The notes beneath the pieces are model-generated. The model saw only the letters and a list, made by a program, of their open reading frames with translations, had not been told where the DNA came from and did no database searches. Positions 55,610-64,000 of a DNA stretch of 64,000 nucleotides are shown here, one piece after another; the stretch's first letter is position 1, and each line of letters begins with the position of its first letter. Made by a program: the position numbers and the translations under genes. The stretch spans positions 18,497,001 through 18,561,000 of the forward strand of contig CM074856.1 in NCBI GenBank assembly GCA_037501455.1, in the 5' to 3' direction. Source of the DNA: Lantana camara. Its lineage: Eukaryota; Streptophyta; Magnoliopsida; Lamiales; Verbenaceae.

Positions 55610-58600
55610 TCATTCTTCTAAAAAAGTTTGAGAACGATTGTCTTCGTAATTGTACATGATTGGGACCATTCTTGCTGCATTTAGGCAAGCCTTATTGAAA
55701 GATGGAGGAAAATGGCTCGACGAAATCAAGCATTGCTTGTTGAGTCCCTTCCACGTGTTTGAAACCACACGCATTACATGTTTTTTGGCAATTTCATACG
55801 AGGAGATATTGTGTTCTTTCATGTAGCACTCCAAGTACGAGCCATCATACCCGTCTTGATTCTCATCCTGTCAATTAATTATCGCACTTGTGATCAGTGG
55901 TGTTTCAATTCGAACCCGGTCAATATAATTATGAAACAAACTAAAAAACAATACTATGAAGAACACCCCTAGAGTCTATGATGCACGGACACTTCTAAAA
56001 ATATCATTTTGCCGTGTCGTGTTGGACACTCGTGTCCGACACTCCTTACGTGGGAAATTCAAGAAAAAATCCGTGTCGCCGTATCCGTGTCGTGTCGTGT
56101 CCGTGTCGCCGTGTCCGTGTCCGTGCATCATAGCCTAGAGTCAACTTTTAGAACTATCTTTTATCAAAAATCATAAAAGGACTATCACAACAACCATAAT
56201 ATCACATTTTCTAGAATTCGAGATTTCATCTTTGACATTTTATTTTTTCATTTTTAGTATCTAAACTATGTGAAGGTATTGATTAATTTCGAGATAATTA
56301 CCTTTGCACTTCCCAAGTCATCAACAAGTCGAAGAATCATTGCTACTGAATCCAGAATGCAGTTTGAGTCAATATTGTCATTCAAGAGCAGATCTTGAGC
56401 TTCTTTGGTGAAACCAATGCCCATTATAAAGAAGAGATGAGTGAGAACCATTGGAACTCCAGTGCTTAGTTTCCCATTCTTTAAGTACTCATCTGCCTTA
56501 GGCAATTCCCCACTGGCAAACCATTCGGCTTCCTTCAGAAATGCATCGAACAAACTTTCCCACTGCAAACATTAATAATAATTGTTCTTGTTACCATTTT
56601 TCTGAACAAAATAATGGGGGTTTTTATGTTCTATCTTTGTTGGGGTTCAGTGATTAGTTTTAGTAATTGACTTACTCATTTGAAGTTACTTTATATGTAT
56701 TGGATTAAATGTGGGGATAATTACGCGTTGGTATTCGAACTATGTGTGTTTTTAATTTTTTATGTTTTGCTGTCAGAACATTCAATTGTCACTGATAAGG
56801 CTGTGAGTGTTTAAACTATTTAAATTACTACAGTTTGCTATATGCAGGAGCGGACCAAAATTTATAATGAGGGAGACAAAAATTAATAACATCGAAAATG
56901 TAAATAGTATTATTTTTAAGAGTGGTGAAATTATAATTTTTTTTTAAAATAAAAGGATAAAATCTATAATTAGGGAGAAAAAATCCAATCACCATTAGTG
57001 GAAAGTTGACATCTTTGGGCCCGGAGATGGTTGTGACGAACTTGACACACCACATACATAGCGAAATATCGTAGCTTAATAAATTTAGATATTAATCTGT
57101 GATAATTGAAAGTTCAAATAGAAAAATGCAGAAAGGCACATATAACCATATCATACCGATCTTTTTAAAATGTGGAGAGGGTTGCATCCATGCTCTTGAT
57201 AAACAATGCGACTGATTTCGTGGGTTGTATCTTGGATGGCCTTCAAACACATCTTCATGTACTCAGGCAGCCCTTCAGTTTCATCAATTTCCCATCTACA
57301 CATATACATTAAACATATCAACCGATTAATTAGGTAAAAGCCTTTTTTTTTTTTTATAATATATATATGCACAAACTCCAATGAAACTCGAACCCATGAT
57401 TTATCCACTTTTAGGTGTAGATACTTACTATTAAACTATCTACTTCTCCCGATTAATTAAGTAAAAGATGATGCAACACTTTGTTTACATGTTTAATTTT
57501 ATATCAAAATTAAATTCACTTCTTTTTGTGACTTATCCAAACATTTTGCATTCATCAAGGAGTGAAAATGTTGGAGAATATATCACATTTTCTAACTATT
57601 TGCAGCAGGACAAAGTGGCCCTCCACGGGGGGTATGTATATTTTTAACAATTATATGAAAAATGCGTCCTACTTACTTTTCAAATAATATTTATTAGTCA
57701 AATATCAATATTACGGGCGGTTTTAGTAAATCTTAAGTATCATTATTATAAGACGATTTTTATAAAATCTTCTGCTTTTAAATAAGTTTCGTTACAAAAT
57801 ATCGTGATAGTTAAAGCATGATAGTTAAGTATCATTATTATAAGACAATTTTTAAAAAGTGTTCTACTTTTAAATAAATTTCGTTACAAAATATTGTGCT
57901 AGTTAAAGCATGATAGTTAAGTATCGTTACTCTAGGACGACTTTTGTAAAATTTTCTGCTTTTAAATAAGTTTAGGTATAAAATGTTGAGCTAGTTAAAA
58001 CCATGATAGTTAAGTATTAATATTACGGGACGATTTTTGTAAAATCTTCTGCTTCTAGATAAGTTTAGTTATAATAGATTGTGCTAATTAAAACCATGAT
58101 AGTTAAGTATCATTAATACGGTCGACTTTTGTAAAATATTATGCTTTTAGATAAGTTTAGTTACAAACTGTTGTGCTAGTTAAAATCATGATAATTAAGA
58201 ATCACTATTACAGGGCGACTTTTATAAAAATTTTCTGCTTTTAAACAAGTTTAATTACAAAATATTATGCTTAGTGTTTTTTAAGGCTTAATATTATGCT
58301 TTAGATAAAACCATGATAATCTACAACATTATTATTGGTCGACTTTTGTCTAAAATCTTGTGCTTTTAAGTTTTAAGATATGTTTAGTTAGAAAATGTTG
58401 TGCTAGTTATTATGGGAAAAACAAACTTGAAATTTATTTCGATCAAACAAACTTCCATTTGTTGCCAACATAACGGGTAATTCTAGCCCGAGCCTGGCTC
58501 GGCCAAACCGGTGTAACGAGGGGGCGAGTGTTTTACACTTGCCGTGTGGTTGGTGGAAAGTTTGGGGAAAGTAACCAATCAAATGGCAAGTGTAATACAC

Positions 58601-61036
58601 TTGCCTTTTTAATTGGTTGGGTCCGGCCAAGCCGGGTCTGGGCTAGAATTTTCCCAACATAACCTAGTTTAAATTTATTTTTATGATTTCTAGCTTATTT
58701 CTATTTAAACTATTAAGTCTGAAGTTAATTTTTTAAACACTCCAAAATATACCAGAAAAAGAAGCCACACACACATATGTATATATATATATATATATAT
58801 TGAAAGAAAAGAAAAACATGAGATGATAAATGATGTGTTGCAGTACCTTTTGACAGCGTGGGTGAAGACAGTAAGCTGTTCAAGTGTACCATAAAGGTCG
58901 AAAATATCATCAACGATGTAAACGAGAGAAATAGGTTTTGTGAGCATTATTCTTTGCAAGGACCAACTTGGATGAGGCAGCACCGTCATAGACCACGTCT
59001 GCCATTTCTTTGGTTGATTCCTAACACACGTTAATTCCATTGATATTCCAAGTCCATCCAACCATCTGTTTCAGAGTTCGGAGTTTAGTTATTTTGGGAT
59101 CAAAAGTAAACAAAGTACTTGACTAGACATGTCTAGCTAGTTTCAATGAAAAAAAACAATTGAAAAGAAAGTGTGTGGTCCAATAGTTTTTTTAAACTTT
59201 CCCTATTTTTTGGCATAAACACAGTCTTCCATCAATTCACCCTAAATCGTAATTTTGGTACAAAAAATTTTCCAGTAAAAAAATTAATTCATAACTTTAA
59301 AAATTCATAATTTCATGCATTATTTGACCCGATCCACCAGAAAACCCACGCATAAATTATTTCATTAAATTAAATATTCATGAGCGCACTAGTCTAGTAA
59401 AAATGTGGAATGGAGTAATAAGTAATTAATAGCCAAAAATGTCCATATGCACCCAATTTTTGTAAAAAAAAATCTGAACTTTAAAGCATAACAAAACAAT
59501 TAATAACAATATTTAATTAAAATAAATAAAAGAAACATAGTCTTACTTGCCCAATCGAAGAACTTCTTCTTCAAATAAAGATCGAGCCACGATGAGTTCC
59601 ATTTTTGCCAAGTCTTGCAGCACAAATTCCCATTCTTTTTCGCACACAAAAACTTGGAGGAATTTCCTGGCGTTGAGTGTGGCATTGCTCTTATTTTGTG
59701 GGTTTTGCAGACTATATTTGACCATTTTAGATTGAGGGTTATCATCACAAGTATTTTGTGGTAGATTTGCAAGCAGGAGACGGCTACTAAACTCCATAGC
59801 TGCATCAAGTATGTTGTCTCCTTCTACACCAACATGTGAGGCTTCATACAATGCCAACAATCCCTTTGTATCTTCACTGAGATTGTTGTTGAATTTGCCC
59901 TTTTCATTCATGAAGCCGGTGAATATATCTGAAAAAGAGATAAATGAAAGAAAGTTTAGATAGATTCAGGACGGAATCAGAATTTGTGTATTTGAAAAAG
60001 GAATGAACGAAAGAAAGTTTAGATAAATTTAGGGACGAAACCAGAATTTGTACAGAGTCAGGCGATGTTTCCAAATTTTTTTAGGGGAAGGGGGGATCAA
60101 TGATTTTCCAAAAATTTGTACAGAAAAAAAATGATTTTACATTTTACTCCCTCCCATCCAATCTTTTCCGTATTGCAGAGATCTTTTACGGGGACAACCC
60201 TCAATTCACAAGCTCAAGATAAACAAACATAAATGCCACCGAACTTAACAACTCAAGTGGTCGCTAAAAGTAATTTTCTTACCTTGATTGACATCAAAAC
60301 CAGCTTGCTTTAGCAGTCGAAAACTAAGAGAAACGTGGTAAAGATCACTTGAAATTTCGTAAGTTTTACTACAAAAAGCAGCATAATGCTGCTTCAGAAC
60401 TGCTCCGATTTCATCGACAAAGTGGTGGTCGAGTGCCAGCCGTTGGATGGTATCGATCAGCAGTAATCCATCGTCCATTTGATCGAATAGACTCCTTACT
60501 TGCTCTAAGGTTTTCGTGTACTCTAACTGGAAACTATCATCGTGATCCTACAAAATAAAATACCTATCAGAACTCATGGGTGCATGTAAAGATTAAATCC
60601 ATGCATTACAGTAAAAATAAAATATTTTATGAAAGTTGATAAATGTCAAACTATGTCAATCTCATAGGTTTTTCTGCAAAATTCTTGCTCGGGCATGGTT
60701 CGATTAATTAAACTAGTGTAATAACGGCGAGAATTACACTTGTCCTTATGATTTTGTCGGTCCATCCGAATATGGGCTCGAATTTTTTTAGGTTATTTTA
60801 AAACAAGCACTCGATGTAGGAATGGTATTGAGTGAATCAATTAAATCTTGAAGTAAATGTTAATAACCAAATCACTTATAAATAAATTGTAATTTAAGTG
60901 GAATTTGATGGATTAGTTACATATTAATTATCCCAAAATATCTGCAAATGATAGAACACAATTGAAAGTAAATTTTACTTACCTTAAGTTGCACAGTTTC
61001 AAGACGAGGCGAGGGAGAACTTAGGTGGGTAGCCAT
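55610..61036 (-). CDS. TPS-g-type terpene synthase B (525 aa, seven exons)
   Basis: Exons (minus): 61036-60983, 60547-60283, 59928-59547, 59065-58847, 57295-57157, 56562-56302, 55867-55610, all GT-AG and in phase. It has DDIFD in exon 4 and a normal second metal motif DDLGSAKDE. As in copy A, RRx8W is absent and RxR reads RNQ; no transit peptide is obvious ([18 protein letters not shown]). Same probable class: acyclic mono- or sesquiterpene alcohol synthase. Exon 3 shares 113 of 122 residues with copy A by eye, while exons 2, 6 and 7 share about 80-82%. The C-terminus ends TFLEE, roughly ten residues shorter than relatives. Introns 1, 4 and 6 are swollen by MITEs, a SINE and a minisatellite that copy A lacks. 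Confidence 0.92.
55976..56133. mobile_element. hAT-like MITE, CTATGATGCACGG family, copy 2 (158 bp), in intron 6 of synthase B
   Basis: Perfect 17-bp ends CTATGATGCACGGACAC in inverted orientation. The 8-bp target duplication cctagagt is at 55968-55975 and 56134-56141. Intron 6 of copy A (108 bp) has no insertion. It is nearly identical to copy 1 where they align. Confidence 0.95.
57341..57449 (-). mobile_element. Short tRNA-derived SINE in intron 4 of synthase B
   Basis: On the minus strand: box A TAGTTTAATAGTAAG (57438-57424), box B GGGTTCGAGTT (57395-57385), then a poly(A)-like tail (57357-57343). An 18-bp target duplication flanks it: cgattaattaggtaaaag (57323-57340) and cgattaattaagtaaaag (57450-57467), one mismatch. 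This is a textbook SINE insertion. Confidence 0.88.
57655..58400. repeat. Minisatellite in intron 4 of synthase B, about 90-94-bp unit
   Basis: Seven diverged units, each with a version of taagtatcattattataaga, cgatttttataaaatcttctg, and cttttaaataagtttcgtta. Successive starts are near 57741, 57831, 57921, 58015, 58109 and 58202. Absent from copy A. Confidence 0.85.
58475..58655. mobile_element. hAT-like MITE, GGGTAATTCTAGCCC family (181 bp), in intron 4 of synthase B
   Basis: The ends GGGTAATTCTAGCCCGAGCC and (reverse complement) GGGAAAATTCTAGCCCAGAC form an inverted pair of about 30 bp. The 8-bp target duplication aacataac is at 58467-58474 and 58656-58663. Confidence 0.9.
60677..60790. 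mobile_element. Worn relative of the GGGTAATTCTAGCCC MITE, intron 1 of synthase B
   Basis: It has aaaattcttgctcgggcatg at one side, gggctcgaattttttt at the other, and acactt-type central phrases, like 58475-58655. No clear target duplication. Confidence 0.45.
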
Positions 61037-61130
61037 GCACGTATACCTTATTATTCAAATGGTAAAATAATAATGAATATTTTTAAAAACTATGGCTTAA
61101 ATTCGTGGAGAAGTGTCGTCTATTTATAGA

Positions 61131-61140
61131 TATAATGAGT
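61131..61140 (-). promoter_or_regulatory. TATA box of terpene synthase B
   Basis: CTATAAATAG on the minus strand, 95 bp upstream of the ATG, at a position matching the TATA box of copy A. Confidence 0.6.
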
Positions 61141-61446
61141 TCTATTCAGTGTTTATGATTCGAATAGAGTATAGATATTTCATATTTTCATATGTGGTAA
61201 GCATTGTCCCAACAGAATTACAATAGCACATTGCTGTGTCCCACCCCGAGCCCAACAGAATACACGCGACTACCAAGTTTACGACTCTGTCAAGTATAAT
61301 CTAAAGTTAGGTTTAAATCACTATTTAAAAAGATATACATCCTACAAACTTTAAAAAAATTATAGAGTCACCTTTTATTCAAAATTCTAATTTGTTATAC
61401 GGTGTTTGTTTTAGTCTCTAATAATGTACGGATACTTTTAAAAATA
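61141..61446. other. Upstream DNA of synthase B, with a MITE stub
   Basis: About 61415-61446 (ctaataatgtacggatactt) is a stub of the CTATGATGCACGG family. It is cut off exactly where the Helitron-type end begins. No gene. Confidence 0.45.
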
Positions 61447-61482
61447 CTAGTGAAACGAACGTGCTTTGCACGTTTAATCTTT
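61447..61482 (-). mobile_element. Helitron 3' end
   Basis: On the minus strand, a hairpin AACGTGCAAAGCACGTT is followed 8 nt later by CACTAG at 61452-61447 and then T. It is a different family from the one at 1-2 kb. The 5' end was not found, so the element may extend right into the LINE remnant. Confidence 0.5.
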
Positions 61483-61629
61483 AGTTTATTTAAATAAAGT
61501 TGGTTATTATATTTATTAAATAAATTAAGGTACTAAAAGTATGCACATTATGTTTTTTTTTTCTCCCGATACGTGTTTAATCCAAGTTTTCCAAAATTCG
61601 TGGAGTATATTTCACTAATAAAAAATTAA

Positions 61630-63640
61630 ATTTTTCATGGGTGCTTTTCAATATCCTCCGTCATCCATTTCACCACCATGTTCGAATCAATCTCCACATT
61701 ATTCTTTGAGAAATGCCCTCTTCCAAGCTAATGTCAAATCCTTCATGTAAACCCAATAACTCTGCCACATTTATTGAATCTTTACGAAGATTCATAGTGT
61801 ATCCTAGCACTCATCTTTCGTTGTCATCTTGAATGACCTCCCTAACGGAATCCCTTATCAAATTTATTCCACGACTACTCAACGAATATTTTATTTTGCT
61901 TGTGTCTTTTGTCCTCACTGATTAGTATTGAGGTATCAGATAACTCTTTTATGTGGCAAAAAATGACGCTCTTAGACTTCACAATATTCTGATAGCTCCA
62001 CCAGTTTCGTGCTTTCTAAAAATTTCAAAGCGTCAAAATTAAGACAATTCACTCTAAACATTCTGGTAATACACCGCTTTGAATTTTGCTATTAAAGCTC
62101 TCTTTGAGCTCGTTCGACCCTCACAATCCACGAAGATCAGTCTATGCATTAACAATCTTTTCCCACACCCAGAGTGCCAACAGATGACTTCTCAACACGC
62201 GGTCCAGATCTTCACATCCTGTGCAACATGTACATACATTACATCCCCCAAAATTCCAGTCATACTTCAGTACATTTATGAGCAAGTTATTATGTTGACA
62301 AAGCCACAAGAAAATTTTGAACTTCTGGGCCAAGGTGATTTTCAAGTCCATCTCCGATTTTCACATATGCCTCATCCTCCATAAACAGACTATAAACCGT
62401 TTTATAGGAAAATTTATTGTTAACCGACCCAATATAGAGTTTCTAATCTCCATTATCATGCAGCGCAATTGGGACGCTAAGAATCTTATCATCTCTTTCT
62501 TGGGAAGTACTATTTTCAGCTTATTAAAGTTCTAGTTTTTATCCTTGCCAATGAAATTACATACCATAATTAAGTTCTTTATCCTTCTCATTAACGTTAT
62601 CTGCAATGATTTTGGTGAGTTTTCCTTGTGATAATCATCTATCATTCCATAAAGACACCTATTACATAAATGGTTCCACCATCTGAGTGTTTCTATCAAT
62701 CCCCTTCCATGTTCGAGAAGCTATAAGTTGAGGCTCGTGTCCAATGACACATAAGGTGCGAACAATACATGTGATTTGCTGAAGTTCAATTTGAGGCTTG
62801 ATGTCTTGCAAAACACCTCAACCACACAACGGATGCACATCGCTCCATCCATAGTAGATTTGCAAATCAAGTGAGAGATGTGAGGGTCTTTCTGACATAC
62901 CATAATTGACTTTCAATGTCCGATTGAAATAGTCTTCCCAATCATATATGAAATGCCCCAACCACACTTTAAATACATTTTGTTCTATCTACAGTAGTTT
63001 TATTTCCTGATATTATATTGTTCGTAAAAAGCAAGTGTGAGATGTGATCTCTGACATACCTTAATTAGCTTCTAGTGTCCGGCTAAAATATCCTCCTAAA
63101 TCATATACGTAATTTGTTCCATGTAGAGTACAAATAAATAAGGCGAGAGTGATTACCTTATCTATTACCACACATCCATAGATCCTCGGTCGGTTTACTA
63201 TTCTACAAAATCTCCGGTTGTATCCCCTCCATTTTGCTCTACTGATATTGATGATTTTTGTATGGAATTTGACGAAAGTTAGATTTTCTTTAGAACATTT
63301 CACTGAGCTTTGTCATATCCTTTTCAAGATTAAATTTCAGCCCTATCCCCTTTTTTTCTTTCTTTGAAGTGATGTATCATTCATAACACTTTTTGAAGCA
63401 TCAAGATATTGTAATGGGTGTCTCGATCGAGAAAGACACTATTCTGGTTTGGGCTCACAATTTCTTTGATATACGGCTTAAACGGGGTATAACCATATTC
63501 GTGATCATTTTGAGCAATACGTTACACAACGTAATGGGCCGAATCTCGTATAAATTTTTGGAGAATTAACTTTCAAAATTAGATAAATAAATGTCTGATA
63601 AACCTTCTTGGGAATTGATATCTCTCTATGCAATTATTGA
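61630..63640 (-). pseudogene. Decayed L1-type LINE (RT, zinc-finger and RNase H remnants)
   Basis: Read on the minus strand, pieces appear in the right order for a plant L1. The RT motif RPITLCNVLLKMITNMVIPR is at 63542-63480. A possible decayed RT core is at about 63303-63060. Then ISHLICKS followed by FCKTSSLKLNFSKSHV (about 62880-62750) matches the region after the catalytic loop. The zf-RVT region (KFKIFLWLCQHNNL, about 62320) follows, and RNase H-like EIDSNMVVKW lies near 61700. Many stops and frameshifts are present. Confidence 0.7.
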
Positions 63641-63750
63641 TGAATTTCACCACCGCGTCTCTTACTATATCCTAATAGGTTTGAAAAAAGTAGGCTCAAA
63701 ATAATAGGTGATGTGGGGATTATAATGGATAGCGCTTTGTACAGGTGCAT

Positions 63751-64000
63751 TGTGACGCCCCGTCTTTTCGGCATTCCAGGTACGACGTCACGAGAGAGTT
63801 TATTTCAGTATTTTGTGAATTATGTGATTTAGCATGCTTACGTGTCAACGTGATATTAATTTTATTTATGTGTGCTTTAGAATTTAATTAATTGTACTTG
63901 GACTCAATTGTCCAATATTTGCAATTTAGGGACCTAATTATAATTAGGACGTTTGAGCCTTCGTGGCTATTTGAGCTCGGGAATTCGAATTCGAATTCCG
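63751..64000 (+). mobile_element. Start of a gypsy LTR of the solo-LTR family, cut by the window edge
   Basis: It begins TGTGACGCCCCGTCTTTTCG, comparable to TGTGACACCCCGACTCTCAG at 11867. It keeps the same downstream features at similar distances: caggtacgacgt against caggtatgacgt, and ggaattcgaattcgaattcc against ggaattcggattcgaattcc. Confidence 0.75.

Overview
This window is plant nuclear DNA. It has spliced genes with GT-AG introns, a U2 snRNA gene with a plant-type TATA box, a nuclear tRNA-Ser(GCU), and a very dense, nested population of plant transposable elements (Ty1/copia, Ty3/gypsy of the Tat type, MULE, hAT, Harbinger-like, Helitron, SINE, LINE). A tandem pair of TPS-g terpene synthases and the AT-rich intergenic DNA fit a eudicot, plausibly an asterid. 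The species cannot be fixed from the sequence alone.

Layout. 1-2.2 kb: AT-rich DNA with Helitrons, one nested inside a relative. 2.6-7.9 kb: an inverted-repeat (MULE-like) element split by a decayed copia element with 174-bp LTRs and target duplication catac. 8.4-8.7 kb: a small coiled-coil ORF. 9.95-15.06 kb: a Harbinger-like element carrying a host-like transporter exon fragment, itself split by a 2.96-kb solo LTR that contains a regular palindrome array. 15.2-15.6 kb: a Tourist-like MITE. 18.0 kb: U2 snRNA. 18.5-19.3 kb: a hAT-type element with a Helitron inside. 21.7-31.5 kb: a MULE with a mudrA-like gene (plus) and a Ulp1-protease-like gene (minus) meeting tail to tail at a minisatellite. 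Its transposase gene is split by a 2.45-kb hAT derivative. 32.0-37.1 kb: a complete argininosuccinate lyase gene. 38.7-41.7 kb and 55.6-61.0 kb: two seven-exon TPS-g terpene synthase genes on the minus strand. Between them lies a young 10.7-kb Tat-type gypsy element with an open 1949-codon gag-pol and a spliced antisense gene. 55.1 kb: tRNA-Ser. 61.4-63.7 kb: a Helitron end and a decayed LINE. 63.75 kb to the edge: the start of another LTR of the solo-LTR family.

The host genes that look functional are argininosuccinate lyase (last step of arginine synthesis, plastid), the two terpene synthases (probably acyclic mono- or sesquiterpene alcohols, predicted cytosolic because no transit peptide or RRx8W motif is visible), U2 snRNA and tRNA-Ser. 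Almost everything else is transposon-derived. Target-site duplications make it possible to reconstruct the insertion order of many elements. A small hAT-like MITE family with terminal repeat CTATGATGCACGGACAC has at least three clean insertions, all at or next to the terpene synthase locus.
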